In this document: positions 11,880 through 22,703 of the stretch, in pieces
Layout: every line of letters begins with the position of its first letter
How positions within the stretch are numbered: the stretch's first letter is position 1
NCBI RefSeq assembly: GCF_022539665.2
Contig: NC_081337.1
Span: 8,098,679 to 8,162,678 of the forward strand
Direction: 5' to 3'
Length of the DNA stretch: 64,000 nucleotides
Source: Daphnia carinata
Lineage: Eukaryota; Arthropoda; Branchiopoda; Diplostraca; Daphniidae
Translations under genes and position numbers: made by a program
Notes under the pieces: generated by a model
The model's database searches: none
What the model was told of the DNA's origin: nothing
Seen by the model: the letters and a program-made list of their open reading frames with translations, nothing else

Positions 11880-14868
11880 CTTGGGAGTTGGACAAGTAGC
11901 AGCAGCCATTTGGGGGTTTCTAATTCGGAACCCAAAAAGAAAAGAAAAACTGTTTTTCTTTCTTTTCCCCCTTTAATAGAAAAAGGAGGAAGGGCGAGGA
12001 TCCGGTTCAACCGATCATGGCAACCTTCCAAAAATATGTTGGTTCTATCACTTTTTTTGTTTCTTCCGTTCACAGAAACATCACACACGAAAAAGCCACG
12101 AGGAAATTAAAATTTTCTTTTTTCTCGTCAATGTCCACTGATAGTAAAATAAAACTTCAAGAATACCACACACAACGAGACTGGTTTAAAAACCCTTTTG
12201 CAAAGCGAGACGTTTCAACACGAGGAGACAGACGAGAGATTCAACATCGACGGCGGGTACTGCCACACTGAACGTGCCCAGACAAGAGCGCCCTCGTTGT
12301 TCGCTGTCAACGAGGAAAAACGGCAATGCTGCGCAAGCGTAGCAGGTTCGTGTTATTTGTTATTGTTTATTTTTCATTTGTGTTCCCTCTCAATTTATTT
12401 TGCGATTTCAACACCTATTTGTCGAATCCTAAATTCTATGAATTACCGAGCTTGATAATGACTTTTCCTAGTACAATTCAAATATTAACGAAAGGGTATG
12501 TCGGAAATACCCGACGGATTAAAACGATTCCCGAGTACACAAAAGAGACCCTATAAGGTGGTAGACCATAGGGGGAGAGAGAGAGAGAGAGGGTTATGTT
12601 AAAGAGTGTGTACGAAAAAATCATTTGTTACGAACGCAGAAACTTTTGACACGCTCGCAGCTGTCACGAGGCAGGAGGAAGGAAGGCGGAATCTAACATG
12701 TCGTTTTCTTTTCTCGATCGAAATCATTAATAATATATATCTCATACTGCCGCCCTGAAGGGTTGCCTGGGAGTCGGGCAAAAGTCTTTCATTCCCCGCA
12801 GTAACAATAAAGTTAAAGGGCGAGAAAACAAGTTTCTTTTCTTACGTTGCATTTTTTTCTCTATTTTTTTCTTGCATTATTACGTCGTTGAAATTGTCTC
12901 GCAGAGGGTGACGAGATGAAAATCCCAGCAGGAGGGATTTTTTTGATGGAAAAGAAAAAAGAAAAATACAAGTGTGTGAAAATGTTGTCATCTGTCATCA
13001 ACTGCTGCTGGGAGCAGACGATATTTTTCCACCCTCTGGTCGTCCCATTCTTTCGCCCTTAAAAAAACTGGCAAAAGAGGTTGTCTCAACATACGAAGGA
13101 AGAAAAGAAAAAAACATCTAAACAAATATAGAACTTTTGGAATATCGTTTTCTTTTTAGAGGAGCCAACGTCGGAACAATAACACGCCTCCCTCTATTTT
13201 GAAATAATATTTTCTTCCCATTTTTATCTGGACACCGTCAACGGCAGCAGCAGTATAGCCATATTGATTTTGAATAAATGATAAGCCCAAAGAAGAAGAA
13301 GAAAAAAAAAATGTTATGCTATATAAACTGGGGCTCACTATGCACAACGTCCATTTCTTTTTTTTTTTTTGTTTATATATACGACGACTAGTGTGTGTGT
13401 GTGTGTGTGTACGCTATGTGCTATTATAGAGCTCCAGCAAAGGAAAACGAATTCCAGACGGAAGAGGTTTTTCTTTCTCAGACGAGAAGCTCCAAGAATA
13501 ATATGTTTATAACACATAAATCATAAATGACTTTCAGATATGTAAAGACTGCTGTGTCCTTTAAAGATAGGCTATTTACGTTATACCTTTTATTTTAGGT
13601 CTAGTTAAAATTGTGACAGTTGTTAAAAACGACTAAACACATTCCCTAGCGCGATAACTCTGTGATCTACTACTGAAAATAACTTAAAATATACGAGACT
13701 TTAATCGTAAGAAATGGTCAATGAAAATCCTGCAATGCGTGTGTATAATAAACGAACGGCCTTTTTTTTCGTACCACCATAATCCGTTTCGTCCATCTTC
13801 TTTTCATCCCTCCACTAAAAACGAGACTTTTCTGTCTTTTCGTCGTCATTAGTGAAGAGTTGCAACCCAAAGAGAATGGACGAAGAAAATCCTCTTTTCT
13901 TCTTAAACCATTTACTGTTTGGCGCTCGCTTCATCTTTTCTTTTAAAATACAAAAAAGAAAAGAGATGAGTGAGGGAGCAGTTGGCCGAGACTTGAGCTG
14001 TAAATTACGACCCGCAAACCAGAGGAATATATGGGGAAAGGATATACATAAAGAGAACGAAAGAATGAAAGAAGAGAGAGAGGAAAAAAAAAACTAGAGG
14101 GAGTATATAAAAACCGTCGTCAACAGCAGCAACGGTGGATGATTCCCGTCGGGAGTGAAAATGTGGAAGTGAAAGAAGAGACTCACTCTCTCCGGGAGAC
14201 CTCTGAGGCTCCGGATATACAAAAAAGAGAGGGAGGAGACATACTATATCATTACGGGACTTTCGGGACTCGATAATCACATACAGTATAACCCCCCAAC
14301 TATGCTACCAAAATCCACTTGGCACTTTCTATCCCCTACATATGAGTCTATACTACAATCATTACAAGTACAGACGAAAGAATAATCTTTTTTTTCTGCT
14401 CTTTGAACATCTGTCACACTCGGTTCATATGATGATGGTTTTGCCATTGAACAAGCAGAGTGATCTGTGCAGCTCTTTTGTTGGGTTTAGTCTGCTATAT
14501 ACACCACTTCAAATAGAAACTGATGAATGAAAAAGTGGCCCTTCGTTTTGTCTAGTGATCATAGGTACATGCACAATGGTATATAATAAAAAAAATACAT
14601 ACAAAAGCTGGTTCTGGTTTCTCCTTATCCTTCGCTCCAAGTTTCCCCTTTTTTTGTTGTTATTCTGGAACCGAGGGTCTATCAAAGGGCCATTTAAAGC
14701 TCTTGATTTGTTACAGTTGCGATCGAACGCCACCGCCATCTCACGGATTAATTTGATCTGTCAAGGTGATAGGGGACACTGTTTCCCTTGTTTGCTTTCT
14801 TATTGGGGAAGAAAGCGTAATGGTTATGGTCCTATCAGAGATTTGACGTAATTTGGCCAGTCTTCGCC
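11880..14868. other. Region upstream of Robo ATG / before next gene
   Basis: Between the Robo signal-peptide exon (-) and the plus-strand gene at 14869. It should contain the Robo 5' UTR and promoter, and the promoter of the small plus gene. It holds a GA microsatellite (about 12573-12592), a TG repeat (13391-13410) and purine-rich tracts. No credible ORF was seen on either strand. Confidence 0.55.
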
Positions 14869-15350
14869 ATGGATATCGGCCACGAAGAAAGTCGTTTACC
14901 TCTTTTGAACGATTCACCATCAAATACAACCGTTGCTGCCATATTCTGTTCGCGGAATCCACTGAAAAATTCTGACGAAATTGCTACATCTCCAACACAA
15001 TGTTGCGTCCAACACGAGCTCAAATCTAGCACTAAACAGTCGTCTTCCGGTATGTTTTTTGTCGTTACTATACCCTACTTTCCCCAAGTTCACTATTTGA
15101 TAAGTTGTCCTATCAAATGTTTTTTGTTCTTCTAGTTTCCGAAAACCTTTGCATTGATGATCTCAAAAAACTACAAGAATGGCTTCTTGTGCAAATCTAC
15201 AACACTTCCAACACTCTAGTTGGATTGCTTCAAGAAAGACAGCAGCTGAGTGAAGAAGCACATGTTCGATTAATTAGCATAGAGCAACTACACAGGCTTC
15301 TTGAGGCCAGGTGTTTTTATCGTGGTCTTTCCACTGGACTATTTTCTTAA
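14869..15350 (+). CDS. Small coiled-coil protein, possibly SCHIP1 C-terminal-like
   Basis: Two exons, 14869..15049 and 15136..15350, joined in phase 1 (G|TT), give 131 aa. The first 60 residues are polar and Ser/Thr-rich. The second exon encodes one amphipathic helix starting IDDLKKLQEWLLVQIYNTS, then TLVGLLQERQQLSEEAHVRL. This resembles the C-terminal coiled coil of schwannomin-interacting protein 1 (helix with N-T-x-LV-x-LL-x-ER spacing), but the match is from memory and modest. An in-exon GTGTTT after GAGGCCAG at 15301-15310 could be an alternative donor. A poly(A) signal AATAAA lies at 15488-15493, and the gene is convergent with SNW1. Real gene likely; name uncertain. Confidence 0.6.
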
Positions 15351-15487
15351 TATTTTACACTTCCTTTGTCTGGTGATATTCAAGTCTTCTGCTTAATTAT
15401 TGATTATTGTGTACATTTACGTAAAATGTCTTGTAACTTTCAACAATATTTGAACCAAAGCTTGTCAATTGTCAATCATTTAAGAGA

Positions 15488-15493
15488 AATAAA
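15488..15493 (+). terminator. AATAAA polyadenylation signal of the small coiled-coil gene
   Basis: Canonical hexamer about 140 bp after the stop codon of the 14869-15350 gene. Confidence 0.5.
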
Positions 15494-15554
15494 CAACTAG
15501 TCAGTAACATTCCATCTGAAATGTATTGTGGTCTTCTTGAAAATGCTTACTTGC

Positions 15555-15560
15555 TTTATT
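15555..15560 (-). terminator. AATAAA polyadenylation signal of SNW1 (minus strand)
   Basis: TTTATT on the plus strand reads AATAAA on the minus strand, about 75 bp past the SNW1 stop codon at 15636. The two convergent genes' signals are about 60 bp apart, so their 3' UTRs overlap or nearly do. Confidence 0.5.
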
Positions 15561-15635
15561 TTTGTTTTGTTTTTAAGAAGGTTTAAAATGAGAAAAATTA
15601 AACAAAGTCGCGATATCGTAAACGGAAAAGAAAAT

Positions 15636-17590
15636 TTAGTCTCGACGCCTCCTCTTGTCCTTGTCCTTTTCTGAACGATCCGCATCGGTTGGTCGCTTGC
15701 TACTGGCCTTGCGAACGTCCGTCAAAAACTTGTCGAGGCCGAAAGGATCCTCTTCCTTTTCAAACTGAACTGGGCCACTACGGGAGCCCGAAGGACCAGA
15801 ACGATCAGTTCCACTGAATTCTTTATCAGGTACAAATCTAAAACGAGAAGCACAGATAAAAAACTTGGCCAGGAAATTATTAGCGGAATGAACAAAAAAC
15901 TCACTTGCTGGTCTTAACAAGTTTGTCCAAGTCATCTCCGTACAAGTCTTGATCAAGGTTCTTTGTCGGACGGTAAAGGTTCTGAGAAAGAGTCCCCTGC
16001 TCGCGCCATGGCTTGTCGTATACATTGTAGGCCTCATCATCGGCGAAGCCACTGTCCATACCGCGAGTCTGGTTCAATAACCGCTGGTCGTACATGGTCT
16101 CTCCGCTAGCCGAGGCTCTAGCAGGCATACCTAATGCGATCTGCTCGCTGATATCACGCTCCCGTTGACGATCAAGTTTAGACCTACGCACCAAAAAGTT
16201 TCAAAATAAAACCTGCGAAAATAAATTTACGTTGAATTCATTACTTCTTATCACCAGGGGCAGCGCGTGCAATGTTGCGCTCACGTTGTCGCTCGCGATG
16301 CCGCTCTTGTCTTAAGTTGTCACGCTCAGCTGCATCGTCATCGTCTTCACGAGCAGCGGCACCTCCCCCACCTGGTCGAAGACCAGCTCGCTCTTCACGA
16401 ACTTGCTGGGCAAGCTGTCGTAATGTGTCTTCTTTTTTCTCTTTCTCCTTTTGAGCCTGCTTCTTTTGAAGTTGAGCTCTTAATTCCACAGATTCTCGGG
16501 CCTTTCGATCAGCGATGTATAACGATTCCGCCAATTTGGCGAATTTCTCATTAATGTGAACCTGTGATTAATAGCGTCATTTTGTCTAGTTTGTCGGGAA
16601 TATTGGCATATTTATCTGTGGATAATACCTGCTGAAGTCCTCGGCCGTCGGCTGCCAAACGTTTATCCAAAGGAATAGTGTAACCCTTAGCGTTCTTCCA
16701 GTTGGAGATGCAAGGCGGAATTTTCCATTCCTGCTGTTCTTTAACTGTTACTTTGCGGGTGGGGGAATGTAGAACGGGAGCGGGAGGAGATGGCGGCCCA
16801 CGGGGAATTTTTTGGTTAATTTTGAACCTAATGACAGGAATATTATATTTAGAATGGGGAAAAATAAGCTTTTCTTATTTCAAATATTTTACCTAGGGGG
16901 TTCCATAGGGTCTTTTTGTACTTCTACCATGCGAATAATGCGCTGTTTGGCACCAGAGTTAAATTCATCACCTTGTTGGGCAGGTGTATAACGAATAAAC
17001 TGAGCAGGGCCAGTTCTTTCTGCAGCACGAACTGGCAGGGCAGCTTCCACCTTTGCGTGTGTAATCTGTTCTAGGGCCCGTCTAGTTTTCTCAGTGATGT
17101 CTGCAATTTCTTCATCTGAAGGTTTGTGAAGCGTGGGATCATCTTCATTGGTAATTTCAGCAGGAAGAAGATCAGTGAATTTGGAAAAGACTACTTTGTC
17201 CTTTCCATGCCCCTGTCTGGCAATGGCATCATACTTGATCTTGCCCTCTGCATCGAGTTGAATGGCTAGGGCATTAGACTTTTGTCCAGCCTGATCCTTT
17301 CGACCCATGTCCAATGGATATTGGGCCATGTGAATCTCCGGGAAAGACCCTCCATCGCCAAAGTCAGACACATTTCGAGGAACCCATGAACTGCGATTTC
17401 CATACGGCGGAATCGCCTTTGTAGCAGCCACGATGGCTGTATTACGGTTTGCCCGCTCTTTTTGCTCCTCGATGTCTCGATCCCATGTCAACTGCGTAGG
17501 CGCCGGAAGATAGCTATGAGAAATAGGAATGTTCTCAAGAAAATTTAGAGCAATCTTATTAAACAAATTTTACCTCGATAGGGACGCCAT
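15636..17590 (-). CDS. SNW1: SNW domain-containing protein 1 (SKIP/Prp45/Bx42)
   Basis: Six exons (17590-17574, 17513-16893, 16827-16629, 16561-16245, 16183-15905, 15837-15636) sum to 545 codons (544 aa), close to the usual length of about 536. The first exon is only 17 nt (MASLS). The SNW core is unmistakable: KIPPCISNWKNAKGYTIPLD at about residues 255-275, after GPPSPPAPVLHSP. It is preceded by the N-terminal YLPAPTQLTWD segment and followed by a charged ERERNIARAAP region and a basic end (KDKRRRRD). SNW1 is a nuclear component of the activated spliceosome (Prp19-associated) and a transcriptional coregulator. It is convergent with the small coiled-coil gene. I am very sure of this call. Confidence 0.97.
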
Positions 17591-19989
17591 GTTTTTCTGT
17601 TTTCACCAAAGTCGAGTCTGTCTGTCAGCGAGAAGTTGCCAAATACAAAAATTATATTCTCGTAGAATAAACATTTACACAGCGATGCCAGATTTCTATG
17701 TTGTGTATTGTACTTTATTTTGGGGCTTTTGGGAAATGGAAAGTGCAAATCACATTGTGGACGGCTGGATATTTATCCAAATAAAAAAATTTTCCTAAGT
17801 TCGAAGCTAAAAACGTTTCGTTTTCCAAAGTATTTTATTCTTGGACGTATTTGAGCAGAAGTTAAAAACAACATCAATCAAAATTATGCATTGTGATGAA
17901 GACGACGTACTAGTAGAACCATAGGGTACAAAATTTTCCTCTCCAACTCCGGTACTTGTTCAGCGACGTGACTGAAATTTTCAAAAGTCTATCGATCCCA
18001 AAACTTTTAGGAGATTATGACGCCATGTGCGTATACCCCCTAGATATCCAATATGGTTTAATGATGGGCGGAATAAATAGACATACTTAAGCTAAGAGCA
18101 ACCTCGCCGTTCTTGTTACACAAACCAGCTTTCTCATATTCTTCTCCATTTTCCACAAAACGTGCAGCCAATAACCTTTCTTCTTACGCCTTTCTATTCG
18201 TGATATTTTCGCGGTCATAATATGAAAGACGTGAGTGGGGTGGTGACAAAAATGTAATTCATGCCAAGGTTTGAAATGCGAACTCCTGTCAGCTGCAATG
18301 GGGCACAGTTTCTCACTCACTCACTAATAACACCTAATTAGAAGGCAAACATGATAAAAGTCGCATACTTCCCGTTTGCAATCAACGCTTCTCGACTCTT
18401 GGGCGTATATAGTCGTGGCTGACGTTGGCCTTTTGTAAATTTTTTTTTCCTTATGCCAAATCGATTGTGAAAACTAGGCATTCAACGTGTAAAAAAAAGG
18501 CATACACACACATACACAAAGTTATACAGTATGGGATAACACAGTCATAAAAATAATGTGAGTCCCTCGGTTTGCAGGAGGGAACATCTGATTTATCAGC
18601 GGATAAGGCTTAATAGTCTCAGTTCCGGTCATAAATGCCAACGTAAGAGTTTGATATACTTGTGAATAGAGTTCATTTCAACTGGTTTGCGATGTGAATC
18701 AGTGAGTTGCGTATTACAAATGATATATGAATGTGTGCGGTGACCGTGAGCTTGCTTCATCTCCGTCTCTCTTCCGCCGGTTTCTTTGGTTTTCTCTACA
18801 GTACCCCAATAAATCTTAGGAGTGGAGGTTTACATCTATAATGTATTTTTCCGATAATACACAGATAGTTGTTGTGTATATGCGACGATCTCTTCTGGAC
18901 ATCACCGAAGTTTCAAACGTTTGACGATTGCGCTTCCGGAGGAAATCAAGAAGCAGCAAGAGACGTAGCCGTGAACTCGTTGTGTTGTACGAGTCCCCCA
19001 TGGAAAAGTTTCATTATGAAAGTTTTCTTCTAAAGCATATCTATCTGATTCTTGATTACGGTTCCGCCCTTTCTTTTCCGTATACGTAGGGTGAGCTCTA
19101 TTTGAGCGGATGGATCGATACCTACAGTAGGCTGTGCGCTCTAGCTAGGCCTGACTGAGAGGAAGGGAAACTTGATTTGATGTCGGGACGCATATGGCGG
19201 TAAAGTTTACTGACAGATAAGCCTCACGGCAGTCATGTTTATTATATAAGTTATTTGCGTGGAGACAGCTCTATCCCGGGGCATGTTAATTACGCAGGAG
19301 CACAGAGCATCTCATTACAACATCCGATATTCTATGGTTCTTAAGAAAATGTATCATGGAACTACGACATTTCCCAGGATAATTGTTTGTGAAGAGGATG
19401 TTTCGTGATGAGCTACTTGATGATATGTTGCACACTCTATTCTTTTTTCCCATTTGTCTTTGATGTTACCTATCCCTGAGCACAAAATGCTACCCTATAA
19501 AGAGTACTCAGCATGACATCTGTGCTTAGGTCAAGTTAGCGAGACGTGACCGTACACTCGTAAACCTAATATGGCATCTGGGCCAGAGTTTTTACATGCA
19601 CGTGACACTTCGTTTGAAAAACTCAATGACAGGGAAATCTAGCGAAAAGGCATTTGAGGCAGCAAAGCTAAAATTCAATTTCAACTAACGGAAACTTTTT
19701 TTTTTCAAAACTTCCTGCTTTTTTCTTATTCTTGGGAAGAAATAGGATACTTTGGCATCCACTTAAAACATAGCGAGATGAATTTCTTGTAGAAACGACG
19801 CATGTCCTACTGAACTTCAGTAAGAACATTACTTCTATCCAAATTGATTTCTTTCCATGAAGGGAAAAAGGATGGGGGGAAATTAAAAATGAAGTTCAAT
19901 CGCTTTAGATTGGTATTTTTTTCTTTGAAGACTATAAAATTGCAAGTTACTGATTGCGAAATAAAAAAGTGCAATAAAGCAGGTTATTA
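17591..19989. other. 2.4 kb intergenic region, no gene seen
   Basis: Lies between the SNW1 start and the reductase-like gene's stop. It should contain the SNW1 promoter and the 3' UTR of the next minus gene. Short open frames here lack codon bias or splice partners. No RNA gene could be supported by eye. Confidence 0.5.
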
Positions 19990-20844
19990 CTAAATGCCGA
20001 TTGCGACAGCTTTTTGAAACAAATCCGATTTTGGAAGGCAGTCGATCATAAATTTCGCTACGTCGGCGCGAGGCATTCTAGTAGAACTTGATTTATCTTT
20101 TAAGAAATAAGCACCAATCTCCGACTTAACATTTCGGCCTATTTAGAGAACGAGGAACTCTTAACTTAACTATAACAGCCATCGAATGTTTGTATAGGTT
20201 TCGAATTTACCTGATGCCGTTCCATTGGTTAGTCCAGGGGGTCGAATAACGGTGTAATTGATGTCACCGCATTCTGTTTCAAGGTACTTCTCCATTTGCC
20301 TCATGTTGATCAAAATCGGTCGAAGCATAGGTATTACCAGCCATCGCACAAGGAACCCTTGACTTTCGCTGGAAGATACTACAATAAGCGAGAATTAATT
20401 AGTGCCAGTGTTATTTTTCTCAAGAGATAGTTGTGCTTACTTTCCGTGTAATAGGCTGTCATAACAAGTAGTCTTGGGACTTTAGCAGCTCTAATTGCTC
20501 CTATGATTGGTTTGATGGACTCCGTGTAGCCAGTTACTGCCGAGCTTCGTTTGAAGCCTAGACAGGAAATTACGGCATCAGTGTCCTTAAAAAGGGAAGT
20601 CAAACTGACTTCAGAGAAAATGTCACCATTGACAACCTGTGCAGATGGCATTCACTTCAATAAAGTGTTCTAGAAGAAAATTAGAATAATTAGAAAAAAA
20701 ATTTACCTTGAGACGAGGATTCTGGATCTCTTTAAGGTTGTCTGGATTACGTACTATAGCAACAACATCATGCTTGCCTGCGAGTGCTTGCTTCACTATC
20801 TGAACGCCTGTCCCACCTGTGGCTCCGAGTACAGCAATTTTCAT
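19990..20844 (-). CDS. NAD(P)-binding Rossmann protein, flavin/biliverdin reductase-like
   Basis: Four exons (20844-20707, 20636-20441, 20378-20211, 20138-19990) sum to 217 codons (216 aa). The N-terminus MKIAVLGATGGTGVQIVKQA carries the GxxGxxG dinucleotide-binding loop of atypical SDR proteins. It is followed by VNGDIF, DAVISCLG, an RLLVMTAYYTES strand and VIRPPGLTNG. This matches the NmrA/BLVRB-like family (NADPH-dependent flavin or biliverdin-IX-beta reductase), cytosolic and monomeric. The substrate cannot be read from sequence, and the SDR Tyr-x-x-x-Lys dyad is not present in standard form, as is usual for this group. Length fits BLVRB (about 206 aa). Confidence 0.82.
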
Positions 20845-21189
20845 CGTAAATCGCGAACGTTAACAGCCCAGATGTTGAATTCTTGAGACACTTTGAAGTT
20901 CTGATAAACTAAGTCCTTTTAGTCAAGAGTTCTCTTGTCGCCAACGGCGATCAGATACGACATGTCTGATAACGGAGGTAGATTACATAAATATTTATCA
21001 GTGTGAAATTTTCGATGGCTTCGGCGGACGGCTGACATCCTGTTTGAACGGTCAGTTGTGAATTGCCAGGGAATGTTACTACATATCCTATAAATCTGTA
21101 TTTTAAACACTTGGTTAACAAAGATAGTCGCTACACTCTGAAAAATAGAGGGACACAAAAAAAAAAGCGACATTTTTCCGCAGAGAACT

Positions 21190-22532
21190 TTAGACGGTCG
21201 TTTTATCCTCCTTGACTTTTTTGGCAGACGTACCTTGAACTGGATCTTTATCCATTGACGAACGACGTTTAACGCCCTCTTTGGGGGGACTTTCATTTCT
21301 TTCTGCTTTAACCGGACTTCCTCGGCTCAACCAGTTTGCCATAAACTTTCCACTACCCGAGAGCTTTTTGGGTTTATTCAAATCAATGGCTTTTGTGAGA
21401 TGATCCCCTTTGTTTTTCGCATTGTTCACATCGGTAGACACGGGATGGCAAGTTAATATGGATGAAGCTTTCAATTTGGCAAGGGCTTGTTCAGCAGGAA
21501 CGCGTGTGTAGTCAAGCCAATCGCGGACGTCATCTTCCGTTTCAAGAATAGCTGGCATTCTTTCATGGATCCATGCGAATGCCGAAGAAGAGTCCATGGT
21601 TATTATACTGTAACTATAAATGATGCTACCATCTTCAGGTGATTTCCAGGTATCGAATAGACCAGCCATCGTGAGTGGTTTTGGTCCTTTCCAGCCATCT
21701 TCTTTAGACGAGAGCTTGTCTAAACAATCCACCCACGTCTCTGGCTCAAAAATCGATCGCTAATAAAAAAAAAGAAAAGTTATCATAACAGAATCAAATA
21801 TGATTAGCAGGACCCTCACTCCTTCAGGTTGGGGGAAATATATCATGTATGGTTGCTTAGTTTCTCCTTTACTCTTAGGTTTTTTCCATTCGTAGAATCC
21901 CTCACAGAGTACTACACAGCGTCTACCCTTATGTAATGGATCCTTGTAAAGGCGACTTTCAGTAATTCCTTCAACACGGCAATTGTTTGTTGTCATCTTG
22001 TGCTGGGTTGGAGGTCCCTGAGAAAAATTTGCCACAATGAGACATTACATCAAACAACAGAAATGTTTAGAGAAAAAATAGAGAGATGTACTTTATGCCA
22101 TCTTGGAATAATTCCCCACATCATAGGCATTAGAATTCTGTCATCTGGATCAGCATTTGGGTCCAAATGCTTCTTCGAAATTATTACAGGCCCATAGAAA
22201 GTTGGGACAAAGTTGGTAGATGGATTACATTCCTTCCCATTACTACTTTCTCTCCACTCAACTTGAGTATAACAATCAGATTTCCTTTTCTTGTAAGTGC
22301 ATGCTTTGCATAATACATCAGGCGATAACGTACTAAGCATAGAAAAACAATGAACAAATTCTATGAAGGCAAATAAATTAGAGAAAAATCGTTGTTGTAA
22401 CGATTATCTAGTGATTTGATTTCATGCAAAGAATAAAAAAATAAAAAGTGACAGCAAAAATTGTTACCGCTATGCATGATAATTCTAATAAATATTTAAG
22501 ATAAAGTAATACCAAGCAGTTCGGCCGCACAT
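21190..22532 (-). CDS. HMCES: HMCES, SRAP-domain abasic-site shield protein
   Basis: Four exons (22532-22513, 22332-22092, 22017-21820, 21759-21190) sum to 343 codons (342 aa). The 20-nt first exon encodes MCGRTA, so the catalytic Cys2 exposed after Met removal is present. Other SRAP residues are visible: TTNNCRVEG (about 96-104), GFYEW (Glu of the active site) and HERMPAIL (active-site His). HMCES forms a thiazolidine crosslink with abasic sites in single-stranded DNA at forks and protects them from cleavage. The tail after about residue 270 is Lys/Ser-rich; I saw no clear PIP box, unlike vertebrate HMCES. It shares a 171-bp divergent promoter with nicastrin. Confidence 0.96.
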
Positions 22533-22703
22533 TTTAAAGACTTAAAGCACAGAGTCAAAGCTAATAAATGGCGGTATTATGATTGAACAGAGCTATTGCT
22601 ACGATTTGCGCTGGCTGTCCTACTTTATAGTTTTCATTCTTTCCGGAGCTGGGCAGACAACTAAAACCTGCCAAGCAAAACCAGCCGTACAGCACTGTAA
22701 AAG
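22533..22703. promoter_or_regulatory. 171-bp divergent promoter between HMCES and nicastrin
   Basis: The two start codons face away from each other at 22532 (-) and 22704 (+). Only 171 bp must contain both 5' UTRs and both promoters. No TATA box stands out. Confidence 0.7.
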
